DNA of 64,000 nt. Source: Polymorphobacter fuscus. Its GTDB lineage: Bacteria; Pseudomonadota; Alphaproteobacteria; Sphingomonadales; Sphingomonadaceae. The DNA is taken from the NCBI RefSeq assembly GCF_011927825.1, contig NZ_JAATJI010000002.1:186001-250000 (forward strand), written 5' to 3'. The position numbers and the translations under genes are program-made. The notes beneath the pieces were generated by a model. It saw nothing but the letters and a program-made list of their open reading frames with translations, was not told the origin of the DNA and searched no databases. Numbering within the stretch: the first letter of the stretch is position 1; the number at the start of each line of letters is the position of its first letter. This document shows, piece after piece, positions 27,469-35,375 of the stretch.

Positions 27469-27550
27469 GCGCAGACCTTGCAACGCAACAATCCTCGCCT
27501 ATTTCAGCAACACGAGCCGGCCCCTTTCCCCCTCGGGGTCCGCTCCTGTG

Positions 27551-27576
27551 ATGACCGCTTCCCCCCTTGCGGTCAT
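27551..27576. other. Second stem-loop in the same gap
   Basis: ATGACCGC pairs with GCGGTCAT across a pyrimidine-rich loop of ten bases (TTCCCCCCTT). Position between the first hairpin and the final terminator suggests a structured 3' untranslated region. Confidence 0.45.
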
Positions 27577-27590
27577 CTTCCCTGAACCTT

Positions 27591-27622
27591 CGCCGCCCTG
27601 CACATGCAGGGCGGCGATTTTT
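27591..27622 (+). terminator. Rho-independent terminator of the ZnuD-like receptor gene
   Basis: Perfect 11-12-bp stem CGCCGCCCTGCA / TGCAGGGCGGCG, then ATTTTT. The end of the T-run touches the stop codon of the converging gene at 27622-27624. Confidence 0.85.
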
Positions 27623-28485
27623 CATTCGGCGGCTTCGCGCCGCGGCGGATCGAGCCGCAGGATCGGTGCCGTGGCCACGATCAGCCGCGCGAGCCCGTGC
27701 ATGGCCTCGGCAACGCGGCCGAAGCCGGGACCGGGGTGGAGGCTGGCGCCGTCCATGTAAAGGCTGCGGTCGATTTCGATCTGGATGGCGTGAACTCCGG
27801 CCGTCAGGTCGCCGTGGGTTTGAGTGGTGTGGCCGCCGGCGTAGGGGGTGTTGCGCGCCACCCGCCAGCCGAAACTGCCGAAATGCCGCTCGACAAGCCG
27901 CACCAGCGCCGGCGCCGCCGTCGTGCCGTGGCGATCGCCGAGAACGATTTGCGGTGGGCGGATACCGACGGGGGTCGGCATCGAATGACAGTCGATCAGG
28001 ATGGCGTGGCCGTGGCGCCGCCGCGCACGATCAAGGCAATCGGCGATTGCCCGGTGCCAGGGCAGGTGCAGGCTGGTGACGCGCCGGGCAGCGTCGGCGG
28101 GCGCGAGTTTGCGCCCATATATGTCCTGGCCATGGGCGGCCAGACGCGGCACCACGCCCAGGCCGGCGGTCACCCGGTCGGTGATCCGCACCGGAATGGC
28201 CAGCGGCGCATCGAACATCGCCGGATCAAGCTCATCTGCGGCACGGTTGAGGTCGAGATAGGTGCGGGCAAAGCGCGCACGCAGCACCGGGGCGCAGGCG
28301 ATGCCATCGAGCAACTGGTCGACAAGCCCGTCCTCGGTGCGGCGCAGCTGCATAAGCGATAAACGGGCAGCGGCGAGAAACGCTGGCGGATAGTCACGCC
28401 CCGAATGTGGCGACGCCAGAACCAGCGGCGATCGCCCGTCGCAATGGCCGGTGACGCTGAACCCCGGTTGGAGCGAATCGTTCAT
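27622..28485 (-). CDS. N-formylglutamate amidohydrolase family protein
   Basis: 287 residues. HutG/N-formylglutamate deformylases hydrolyse N-formyl-L-glutamate at the end of histidine breakdown; relatives act on other N-acyl amino acids. Seen: VLASPHSGRDYPPAFL near residue 20, RTEDGLVDQLLD, FARTYLDLNRAADELDP, ILIDCHSMPTP and HGDLTAGVHAIQIEI, giving the conserved His and Asp metal set. Start ATG 28485 is preferred; ATG 28536 would add 17 unconserved residues. No other hut genes are in the window. Confidence 0.88.
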   Translation of the reverse strand: MNDSLQPGFSVTGHCDGRSPLVLASPHSGRDYPPAFLAAARLSLMQLRRTEDGLVDQLLDGIACAPVLRARFARTYLDLNRAADELDPAMFDAPLAIPVRITDRVTAGLGVVPRLAAHGQDIYGRKLAPADAARRVTSLHLPWHRAIADCLDRARRRHGHAILIDCHSMPTPVGIRPPQIVLGDRHGTTAAPALVRLVERHFGSFGWRVARNTPYAGGHTTQTHGDLTAGVHAIQIEIDRSLYMDGASLHPGPGFGRVAEAMHGLARLIVATAPILRLDPPRREAAE

Positions 28486-28596
28486 CGTCAACGTGTAATC
28501 GCTGCGAACGAATCGCGAAAGCGGCGTAACGTGCAAAAAGACTGATGTTCGGGGGTTGTCAGCGGCGGGATCGCGGATTACCAGCCTCCACAGCGT

Positions 28597-28671
28597 GGGC
28601 GCGTAGCTCAGTGGTAGAGCACTGTGTTGACATCGCAGGGGTCACAAGTTCAATCCTTGTCGTGCCCACCA
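28597..28671 (+). tRNA. tRNA-Val (anticodon GAC)
   Basis: 75 bases including an encoded CCA. Acceptor GGGCGCG pairs with CGTGCCC (one G-T), D arm GCTC...GAGC, anticodon stem CTGTG / CGCAG with the loop TTGACAT (GAC), variable loop, T stem ACAAG / CTTGT with the loop TTCAATC. Followed by the terminator at 28695. Confidence 0.97.
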
Positions 28672-28694
28672 TTTCATTCACAGCGATGAAACAG

Positions 28695-28724
28695 AAAAGG
28701 CGGAGCCGGGTGGCTCCGCCTTTT
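28695..28724. terminator. Bidirectional terminator between tRNA-Val and the lipoprotein gene
   Basis: Stem AAAAGGCGGAGCC / GGCTCCGCCTTTT, loop GGGT. It ends with T5 on the plus strand and, read in reverse, with T4, so it can serve both the tRNA and the converging lipoprotein gene. Confidence 0.85.
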
Positions 28725-28767
28725 TGATTGCAATGGGGCCAGCGGTCGCGCTGGCCCTTGTGCTGTC

Positions 28768-29139
28768 TTAATCCCGCGGGGGCGTGCCGCCGGTGCCGCT
28801 CGGCGTCGTGCCGGCGGTGCCATTGTTGCCAGGGCCCGAATTGCTGTTGCCCGGACCGGTGTTGAGATCACCAGCCATGCCCTGGTTCGCCATTGTGCCT
28901 GACGCCGGCATGCCATCGCCCGTTGTCGAACCCGCTGCGCCCGTCGACGGGGCCATCGGATCGCTGCTCGACGCCGACATGCTGTCGTTTGGCATCGTCG
29001 TCGTGCCGTCGGCTCCCGTCATGCCGGCCGTGCCTGCCGTGCCTGCCGTACCATCGGTCGCGGCACCTTCGCGTGACTGGCCGCAGGCCGCCACAGCCAG
29101 CAGGGCAGGGACAGCAAGATAGAAGGACATATTGCGCAT
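28768..29139 (-). CDS. Low-complexity lipoprotein, unknown function
   Basis: 123 residues. The N-terminus is a lipoprotein signal with lipobox LAVAAC and the acylated Cys19. The rest is a Gly/Thr/Ser/Met/Asn-rich stretch with short repeats (TAGTAGTAGM, GPGNSNSGPGNNG), with no predicted fold. Start ATG 29139 gives the signal at the N-terminus. It lies between tRNA-Val and the Mn-catalase region, where stress genes cluster, so an envelope-stress role is a guess only. Confidence 0.7.
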   Translation of the reverse strand: MRNMSFYLAVPALLAVAACGQSREGAATDGTAGTAGTAGMTGADGTTTMPNDSMSASSSDPMAPSTGAAGSTTGDGMPASGTMANQGMAGDLNTGPGNSNSGPGNNGTAGTTPSGTGGTPPRD

Positions 29140-29543
29140 TACAGTTACTCCACCAGGTGATACTCGCCGGATTAACGCGCCTCTTTGAAAATGGATGCGT
29201 GGTGAACAGCGGTATTTCAGCGTGTCCAATTCACGTCGTGCAATCAATCGCGTTCACTATATCGAATGTTATACAGCAATTTGGGTGTATACGCCCTGTA
29301 AGGATAAGAGGTTTGTCATCTAATCGACCCGTTGCGCCGGCATAAATATTGCCGGACTGGCTTTGCGGGCGGAGATTTCGTTGGCATGACGCATCGATAA
29401 TAATGTTCTTGCTGTATATTTGACGGCTGAACCGACGGAACATTTGCTGTCTCGACAGGTTCTGAAATCGCGATGGCGATCGGCAAGTCCTGTCGCTCAT
29501 GTCGATAATCATCTGTCGCTGTGAAACATTACGGAGATGCACC
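29140..29543. other. A/T-richer intergenic region with a stress-type promoter
   Basis: 404 bases with no convincing coding frame, clearly richer in A and T than its surroundings. It holds upstream DNA for the lipoprotein (left) and the Mn-catalase (right), a small inverted repeat CCGGCA-N7-TGCCGG (29337-29355) and a candidate EcfG promoter at 29437-29461. Confidence 0.6.
29437..29461 (+). promoter_or_regulatory. Candidate EcfG promoter of the Mn-catalase gene
   Basis: GGAAC, 16 bases, GGTT. Consensus for the general-stress sigma factor of alphaproteobacteria is GGAAC-N16/17-CGTT; one base differs. Mn-catalase genes are known EcfG targets in this group. The site is about 83 bases before the ATG. 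Confidence 0.55.
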
Positions 29544-30503
29544 ATGTTCATGCATAATAAGAAGCTACAATATACGGTACGCGTTTCGGAGCCGAACCCG
29601 GTCCTGGCTTCGCTTCTGCTTGAACAATTCGGCGGTCCGGACGGTGAACTGGCGGCAGCCATGCAGTATTTCAGCCAGGGCCTGGGCGAAGACGACCCGG
29701 GCCGCAAGGACATGTTGCTCGATATTGCTACCGAGGAACTCAGCCATCTTGAAGTCATCGGTTCGATTGTCGCGATGCTCAACAAAAATGTGAAGGCGCG
29801 GCTGTCGGAGGCAGCGATGTCGGAAGCGGAACTCTACCTTTCGCTCACGGCCGGCGGCAACAGCCACACCCAGTCGATCCTTTATGGCGGCGGCCCCGCC
29901 TTCACCAACTCGTCGGGCGTGCCGTGGACGTCGGCTTATGTCGACAGCCGCGGCGAACCGACCGCCGACCTGCGTTCGAACATCGCCGCCGAAAGCCGCG
30001 CCAAGATCGTCTATGAACGTCTGATCGCGATCACCGACGATCCTGGCATCAAGGAAGCCCTGGGTTTTCTGATGACCCGCGAAATCGCGCACCAGAAGTC
30101 GTTCGAAAAGGCGCTTTACGCCATTGCCGACAATTTTCCGGTCGGCAAGCTGCCCGGCATCGAGCGATTCAGCAACATGTATGTCAACACATCCCAGGGC
30201 GACGGCGATATGTCGGGCCCGTGGAATAGCGGGGACCAGTGGGAACGCCAGGACCCGCAGTCCGATTCGCTGCCGCTGGATGGCGGTGACGGGACGGCGA
30301 CCATCGGCATGGCCGAGGACGACGTGGCGATTTACGAAAGCATGGCCGCACGGACCATGTCCGATCCGACGGCGGATCCGATAACCGGGGCCGATCTTGG
30401 CGCCGGCCCGGGCGCCGGCAAGACCAGCGACGCCGACATGGGCGGCGCTGCCGACATCCTCGACGCATCGAACATGGCCGATGCGATGACGGTCCGTCGG
30501 TGA
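29544..30503 (+). CDS. Manganese catalase family protein
   Basis: 319 residues. Ferritin-like di-manganese catalase that splits hydrogen peroxide. The metal ligands match the Lactobacillus enzyme's set in order: Glu35 (GELAAAMQYF), Glu65 and His68 (EELSHLE), Glu150 (ESRAKIVYE) and His183 (REIAHQKS). The C-terminal ~90 residues are a Gly/Ala/Asp/Met-rich tail longer than in short homologues. ATG 29544 is preceded by GGAGA. A GC-rich hairpin (30512-30535) follows the stop. Confidence 0.93.
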   Translation: MFMHNKKLQYTVRVSEPNPVLASLLLEQFGGPDGELAAAMQYFSQGLGEDDPGRKDMLLDIATEELSHLEVIGSIVAMLNKNVKARLSEAAMSEAELYLSLTAGGNSHTQSILYGGGPAFTNSSGVPWTSAYVDSRGEPTADLRSNIAAESRAKIVYERLIAITDDPGIKEALGFLMTREIAHQKSFEKALYAIADNFPVGKLPGIERFSNMYVNTSQGDGDMSGPWNSGDQWERQDPQSDSLPLDGGDGTATIGMAEDDVAIYESMAARTMSDPTADPITGADLGAGPGAGKTSDADMGGAADILDASNMADAMTVRR

Positions 30504-30511
30504 TGATGGAC

Positions 30512-30535
30512 GGCGGGGGCATCTGCGCCCCCGCC
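30512..30535. terminator. GC-rich hairpin after Mn-catalase
   Basis: GGCGGGGGC / GCCCCCGCC, nine pairs with a six-base loop, ten bases past the stop. No T-run follows, so termination here would be weak. Confidence 0.4.
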
Positions 30536-30606
30536 ATCGCTGCCTGCTGGGTCGGCCGGGCCCAGACGCTGCATCCCCGCCCCGGCCTATTCTGGAAGGA
30601 TGAACA

Positions 30607-31116
30607 ATGTCCCGCCTTGTCACTTTTGCCTTCGCCGGCCTGATCGCCACTTCGGCCGCCCAAGCGGCACCGACCACGGACGCCGGCAGCTATGTCGCCC
30701 AGGCCGGCGCCAGCGACCTCTACGAAAAGACCTCGAGCCAGCTTGTTCTCGCCAATGCCCAACGCGCGGATGTGCGCCGCTTTGCCCAGATGATGATCGA
30801 CGACCATGGCAAGACCACGCAGCAGGTCGTGGCGGCTGCCAAGCAGGATCGGGTCACAGCCGGTCCGCCGGCGATGACTGCCGAACAGACCCAGATGATC
30901 AAGGACCTGCGCGCTGCGACCGGGGCGCAGCGCGAAAGCCTGTATGTCCAGCAGCAGGTCAAGGCGCACCAGCAGGCGTTGGACCTGCACCGCAGCTTCG
31001 CGAACGGCGGCAGCACCCCGATGCTGAAAAAGGTTGCAGGCGGCGCCGTGCCCATCATTCAAAAGCACGTCGAGATGGTGACAAACCTGGCCGCAGCCCC
31101 CGCCGTGACGCGTTGA
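30607..31116 (+). CDS. DUF4142-domain periplasmic protein
   Basis: 169 residues with a signal peptide (VTFAFAGLIATSAAQA). The mature part is a helical ferritin-like bundle of the DUF4142 family: YVAQAGASDLYE, then RRFAQMMIDDHGKTTQQ and VKAHQQALDLHRSF and IIQKHVEMV, with His in the second and third helices. Function unknown; genes of this family often accompany stress genes in sphingomonads. It lies 104 bases after Mn-catalase and before the ZIP transporter, and may be read from the same stress promoter. Confidence 0.88.
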   Translation: MSRLVTFAFAGLIATSAAQAAPTTDAGSYVAQAGASDLYEKTSSQLVLANAQRADVRRFAQMMIDDHGKTTQQVVAAAKQDRVTAGPPAMTAEQTQMIKDLRAATGAQRESLYVQQQVKAHQQALDLHRSFANGGSTPMLKKVAGGAVPIIQKHVEMVTNLAAAPAVTR

Positions 31117-31140
31117 CACGACCCGGGCCCGGATAGTTCG

Positions 31141-31166
31141 GGAACCGGGCCCGGCTGAGTCTCGTT
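31141..31166 (+). promoter_or_regulatory. Candidate EcfG promoter of the ZIP transporter (perfect match)
   Basis: GGAAC, 17 bases, CGTT: exact match to the general-stress consensus. The -10 element ends 39 bases before the ATG at 31205. It overlaps an inverted repeat (CCGGGCCCGG at 31123-31132 and 31145-31154), a possible hairpin end of the preceding gene. Confidence 0.6.
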
Positions 31167-31204
31167 CGGCTTTTACGTCCTGACCGGAAAGTACGTTCCC
31201 CCGC

Positions 31205-31987
31205 ATGTCGCCAATTTTTGCCGGCTTCCTTGCCAGCCTGATCGCAGGCCTTGCGACCGGTGTCGGCGCATTGCCGGTGCTGGCGATGCGCGGCGTCGAT
31301 GCGGCGCGCCAGTCGCTGCTGCTCGGCTTTGCCGCGGGCGCAATGCTCGCAGCGTCGGTTTTCTCGCTGATCCTGCCCGGTTTCGAGCAGGCGCGCGTGA
31401 TGGGCTCCGATATTGCCGATGCCACGCTGACGATGGCGGCGGCCGTGTTGATCGGCGGCTTTGCCATGTCGCAACTCGGCGCCCTGCTGCCGCAGATGGA
31501 TTCCGGGCGGTTGGCGCCCGTTGCCGGGACATCGCAGCGCGCGCGCAGCGTCTGGCTGTTTGTCGCCGCGATCACCTTTCACAATATTCCCGAAGGCGCC
31601 GCCGTGGGCGTGGCCTTTGGCGGGGACAGCCTGCGGGCGGGTCTCCCCACTGCCATCGGCATCGGCATCCAGAACATGCCCGAAGGGCTTGCCGTTGCCG
31701 GCGCCCTGGTGGCGCTCGGCTACACCAGGCTGCGGGCGGTGCAGGTCGCCTTGGCAACGGGCCTTGTCGAGCCGATCGCGGGCCTTGCCGGTGCGCTCGT
31801 CGTCGCGGCGGCAACGTCGCTGTTGCCTTGGGGCCTGGGGATCGCGGCGGGCGCCATGTTGTTCATCGTCCTGTCCGAGATCGTGCCCGACCTCGACCTT
31901 GGCGTGCGTGTCGGGCAGCGCGGCGCGACCGCAGCGCTGGCGATCGGCTTGGCGCTGATGACATTTCTCGACACCGCGATCGTCTGA
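31205..31987 (+). CDS. ZIP-family metal transporter (GufA-like)
   Basis: 260 residues with eight hydrophobic helices. Metal-binding helix motifs HNIPEGAAVG (about 122-131) and QNMPEGLAVAG (about 156-166) are those of ZIP transporters that take up zinc, iron or manganese; the second has Gln in place of the usual His. The order of helices and the lack of a long cytosolic His loop fit the GufA branch. A perfect candidate stress promoter precedes it. Confidence 0.9.
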   Translation: MSPIFAGFLASLIAGLATGVGALPVLAMRGVDAARQSLLLGFAAGAMLAASVFSLILPGFEQARVMGSDIADATLTMAAAVLIGGFAMSQLGALLPQMDSGRLAPVAGTSQRARSVWLFVAAITFHNIPEGAAVGVAFGGDSLRAGLPTAIGIGIQNMPEGLAVAGALVALGYTRLRAVQVALATGLVEPIAGLAGALVVAAATSLLPWGLGIAAGAMLFIVLSEIVPDLDLGVRVGQRGATAALAIGLALMTFLDTAIV

Positions 31988-32008
31988 CCCGGCGGCTGAT
32001 CGCTGCCG

Positions 32009-33118
32009 TCAGGCTTTGGCCTCGAACAACCGTTTGAACCGGCGCGGCTGGCATCGCAGATATTGGTCCGGGGCGGCGACGGTTGCGCCGAGCTCGGCGG
32101 CGGCGTGCCAGGGCCAGCGCGGATCGTAGAGCATGGCGCGGGCGAGGGCGACCATGTCGGCATCGCCGCCGGCAATGATCGCTTCGGCATGTTCGGGGGC
32201 GGAGATCAGCCCGACCGCCACCACCGGCATCGCTGTCGCGTCCTTGACAGCGCGCGCCAGCGGCACCTGATAGCCGGGGCCGACAGGGATTGCCTGACGC
32301 GGGTCGAGCCCGCCGCTCGACACGTGGATGGCGGCGCAGCCGCGTGCTTCGAGCGCCTGCGCGAAGGCGATTGTCGATTCGATGTCCCAGCCGCCGGCGA
32401 CCCAGTCGGTGCCGGAAACACGCATGGTCACGGGCTTGTCGGGGGCAAAGGCATCGCGCACCGCGTCATAAACCGCGAGCGGGAAGCGCATGCGGTTCGC
32501 CAGGCTGCCGCCATAGGCATCGTCGCGCCGGTTCGACAGCGGGGACAGGAACTGGTGCAGCAGATAGCCATGGGCGCCGTGCAACTGGATCGCATCGAGG
32601 CCCAGCCGGTCGGCCCGCCGCGCGGCGTCGGCAAAGGCGCGGGTGATTCGGGCCAGGCCATCGGCATCGAGCGCCAGCGGCGCCGTGTGATGGGCTTCGA
32701 AGGGCAGGGCCGACGGCGCCAGTGTCTGCCAGCCGTTGGCGGCGTCGGGGCCGATCTGGCCGCCACCATGCCAGGGCAAGTCACTCGATGCCTTTCGCCC
32801 GGCATGGCCGAGCTGGATGGCGATCGGCATGTCGGAATAGCGCCGCACGCCGTCGAGCACGCGCGCCATCGCGGCTTCGGTGGCGTCGTCCCACAGCCCG
32901 ACATCGCCATAGGAGATTCGGCCCTCGGGCTCGACGGCAGTGGCCTCGATGGTCAGCAGCCCGGCGCCAGACAGGGCAAGACCGCCGAGATGCATGAGGT
33001 GCCAGTCGGTCATCGCGCCGTCGATCGCGGAATATTGGCACATCGGCGCGATGACGATGCGGTTGGGCAAGGTCGTGCCGCCGATGGTGATAGGCTCGAA
33101 AAGACGGGGTCCGCTCAT
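32009..33118 (-). CDS. NADH:flavin oxidoreductase, Old Yellow Enzyme family (YqjM-like)
   Basis: 369 residues. FMN-dependent ene-reductase of the YqjM type that reduces activated C=C bonds such as those of enones. Seen: PNRIVIAPMCQYSA with the regulatory Cys27, then QLGHAGRK and QLHGAHGYLLHQFLSP with the substrate-binding His pair, followed by RMRFPLAVYDAVRDA and the LNV-RYWR-like C-terminus replaced by DPRWPWHAAAELG. The ATG overlaps the stop of the upstream gene (ATGA), so the two are translated together. Confidence 0.93.
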   Translation of the reverse strand: MSGPRLFEPITIGGTTLPNRIVIAPMCQYSAIDGAMTDWHLMHLGGLALSGAGLLTIEATAVEPEGRISYGDVGLWDDATEAAMARVLDGVRRYSDMPIAIQLGHAGRKASSDLPWHGGGQIGPDAANGWQTLAPSALPFEAHHTAPLALDADGLARITRAFADAARRADRLGLDAIQLHGAHGYLLHQFLSPLSNRRDDAYGGSLANRMRFPLAVYDAVRDAFAPDKPVTMRVSGTDWVAGGWDIESTIAFAQALEARGCAAIHVSSGGLDPRQAIPVGPGYQVPLARAVKDATAMPVVAVGLISAPEHAEAIIAGGDADMVALARAMLYDPRWPWHAAAELGATVAAPDQYLRCQPRRFKRLFEAKA

Positions 33119-34815
33119 GCTTCCGCTCCTTGGGCCGGTTCGGCTTTCGACGCCATCGCATTCGACTCGACGCCTGTTGTCGCGGCATCGGCGGCGGCGC
33201 GCTCGGCCAGCAGGCCATGGATCTGTGCCACCACGGCAGCGCCTTCGCCGACGGCGGCGGCAACGCGCTTCGTCGATCCGGCGCGCACATCGCCGATGGC
33301 AAACACGCCGGGCAGGCTGGTTTCCAGCGATCGGGGCCCGGCGCCGGTGATGACAAAGCCCTTGCCGTCGGTCTGGGCGCAGCCCTGCAGCCAGCCGGTA
33401 TTGGGATCGGCGCCGATGAACAGGAACAGGTGGCGCATGGGGCGGGTGACGCTGGTGCTGTCGGCGATGTGCCGGAAGGTTGCCGATTGCAGACCCGCGG
33501 CGCTGTCCCCGCCCAGCGCCGCGACCTCGGCGCCGACATGGATTTCCACATTTGGCAGCGCGGCGATGCGATCGATGAGATATTGCGACATGGTTTCGGA
33601 CAGATTGCGCCGAACGATCAGATGCAGGCGGTTGACCTGCGGCGCCAGGAACACCACCGCCTGGCCGGCGGAATTGCCGCCGCCGACCAGCGCCACATCC
33701 TCACCCGCACAAAGCCGCGCCTCGACCTGCGACACCCAATAGGAAACCCCGGCGCCTTCGAACATGGCCAGATTGGCGATGTCCGGCCGCCGATAGCGCG
33801 CACCGGAGGCGATGACGACGGTCCGGCTCCGCAGCTTGCGCCCTTCCGCCAGATCCAGCGCCAGCGGCAGGCCCGTGCAGTCGAGCGATTCGACGGCAAC
33901 CGGAATGGCGATCTCGGCACCGAATTTCATCGCCTGGTTGAACGCGCGTCCCGCCAGCGCCTGCCCCGAGATGCCGGTCGGGAAGCCCAGATAATTCTCG
34001 ATCCGCGCCGATGCCCCCGCCTGGCCGCCCAAGGCGCGTTCATCGAGAACCATCACCGAAAGGCCTTCCGATGCCGCATAGACCGCGGTGGCAAGCCCGG
34101 CGGGCCCGGCGCCGACGATGACGATGTCGTAAAGCTTGTCGGGATCGAGCGTCGGCGTCATCCCGAGGCAGGCCGCGACCTCCGCGTCGCTGGGTGTGCG
34201 CAGCAGATCGCCATTGGGGCAGACGACCAGCGGCAGTTCCTCGGTCGCGACGCCGAGCCGTTCGACCAGGGCCCGGCCTTCGGCGTCGGTGGCGACATCG
34301 AGCACCATGTTGGGATAGCCGCTGCGGGTCAGGAAGCCCTGCAGACGCACGACGGCCGCGCTGCCGGGGGCACCGATGATGATCGTGCCGGCGCCGCCTT
34401 CGGCGATCAAATTGACCCGGCGCAGGATGAGCGCGCGCATCAGCAGTTCGCCGACATCGGCCGATCCGACCATGAGCGCGCGCAGATGCGCCGCATCGAA
34501 CGGCAACGCCGTGCATCCCTCGTCGCCGGCGTGGCCCGCGGCGATCGACGCGCGCCCGGCAAGCTGGTTGACCTCTCCGGTGAACTGGCCGACGTGATGG
34601 GTCGTCACCGGGGCGAGCCGGTCGAGCCCGTCGCGGCGCACGACATCGATGCTGCCGGCAAGGACGAGCCACGTCGGTGCATCCTGCTCGCCGATGTCAT
34701 AGACCGATTCGCCCGGTGCGAAGCGTTGTTCGGCGCCGCTGGCAAAGCGCTGCGCAATGGCCATCTGGCCGGCATCGAGCACGGGAAACATCTGGTGTTC
34801 GCGTGGGCCGGTCAT
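33115..34815 (-). CDS. cNMP-binding domain fused to a thioredoxin-reductase-like flavoprotein without the redox CxxC
   Basis: 566 residues. N-terminus (about 15-130): cyclic-nucleotide-binding fold (FAPGESVYDIGEQDAPTWLVLAGSIDVV). About 150-235: thioredoxin-like insert with CPNGDLL. C-terminal 310 residues: thioredoxin-reductase fold with FAD motif DIVIVGAGPAGLATAVYAA, NADPH motif VALVGGGNSAGQA and AIGDVRAGS. The NADPH domain reads GVSYWVSQVEARLCAGEDV where classical reductases have CxxC, so it cannot reduce thioredoxin in the usual way. The partner is probably the next gene, an Old Yellow Enzyme, whose ATG overlaps this stop. Start ATG 34815; the frame runs further to 35010. Confidence 0.88.
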   Translation of the reverse strand: MTGPREHQMFPVLDAGQMAIAQRFASGAEQRFAPGESVYDIGEQDAPTWLVLAGSIDVVRRDGLDRLAPVTTHHVGQFTGEVNQLAGRASIAAGHAGDEGCTALPFDAAHLRALMVGSADVGELLMRALILRRVNLIAEGGAGTIIIGAPGSAAVVRLQGFLTRSGYPNMVLDVATDAEGRALVERLGVATEELPLVVCPNGDLLRTPSDAEVAACLGMTPTLDPDKLYDIVIVGAGPAGLATAVYAASEGLSVMVLDERALGGQAGASARIENYLGFPTGISGQALAGRAFNQAMKFGAEIAIPVAVESLDCTGLPLALDLAEGRKLRSRTVVIASGARYRRPDIANLAMFEGAGVSYWVSQVEARLCAGEDVALVGGGNSAGQAVVFLAPQVNRLHLIVRRNLSETMSQYLIDRIAALPNVEIHVGAEVAALGGDSAAGLQSATFRHIADSTSVTRPMRHLFLFIGADPNTGWLQGCAQTDGKGFVITGAGPRSLETSLPGVFAIGDVRAGSTKRVAAAVGEGAAVVAQIHGLLAERAAADAATTGVESNAMASKAEPAQGAEA

Positions 34816-34917
34816 GGTGATATCGCTTTCTGCGCCGGTAAAGTGCCGGGTTGCGGTGGACGTTCCTACAGGACGGCGGCGCCGGCAATTATCCGTTGGT
34901 TTGGGTAGGATGGGCCA

Positions 34918-35271
34918 GTGACGCTGACGATGTTCGGGATCCGCAATTGCGACACGGTCAAAAAGGCGCGCGCCTGGCTCGATTCTGCCGGTGTCGCCCA
35001 CGATTATCATGACTTCAAAAAGGCGGGTGTCGATGTGCCGACCCTGTCGGGTTGGGTCGCGGCGCTGGGCTGGGAAGCGGTCCTCAATCGGGCCGGCACG
35101 ACCTTTCGCGGCCTGCCCGATGCCGACAAGGCGGGGATCGATGCCGCCAAGGCGATTACGTTGATGACCGCGCAGCCATCGATGATCAAACGGCCGGTCC
35201 TGATCGGCGCCGGACTGCTGCTGGTCGGGTTCAAACCCGAGCTTTATGCCGCGACATTTCCAAAATCCTGA
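34918..35271 (+). CDS. ArsC/Spx-like protein, YffB type
   Basis: 117 residues of the arsenate reductase-like family. One Cys in the N-terminal loop (MFGIRNCDTVKKARAWL, Cys11), Arg/Lys in the helix and the family end LIGFKPELY-like LLLVGFKPELYAATF. The lack of a second Cys pair and of the arsenate operon suggests a thiol-dependent redox role like YffB rather than arsenate resistance. Start GTG 34918 or ATG 34930. Divergent from the flavoprotein gene with 102 bases between. Confidence 0.82.
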   Translation: MTLTMFGIRNCDTVKKARAWLDSAGVAHDYHDFKKAGVDVPTLSGWVAALGWEAVLNRAGTTFRGLPDADKAGIDAAKAITLMTAQPSMIKRPVLIGAGLLLVGFKPELYAATFPKS

Positions 35272-35303
35272 AAAGACACTTCGACATTATCCGGTTTTTT
35301 CGC

Positions 35304-35319
35304 AGCCGCGATCGCGGCT
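35304..35319. other. 16-bp perfect palindrome before wrbA
   Basis: AGCCGCGATCGCGGCT, in the 104-base gap before the WrbA gene. No T-run follows on the plus strand. Could be a small operator or simply a chance GC palindrome. Confidence 0.3.
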
Positions 35320-35375
35320 AGAAACAGCGGCAAGCGAGATGGTTCGCGCCGCCACAGCGGGAAGGGAATTCGACA

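Noticed and set aside
25491..27491. 666-codon minus-strand frame
   Set aside because: Antisense shadow of the ZnuD-like receptor gene, which has a signal peptide and plug motifs.
34842..34866. GTTCC (GGAAC in reverse) before the flavoprotein gene
   Set aside because: No matching -10 element at the right distance.
33130..34908. 592-codon plus-strand frame
   Set aside because: Antisense of the cNMP-flavoprotein gene; its translation is composition noise.
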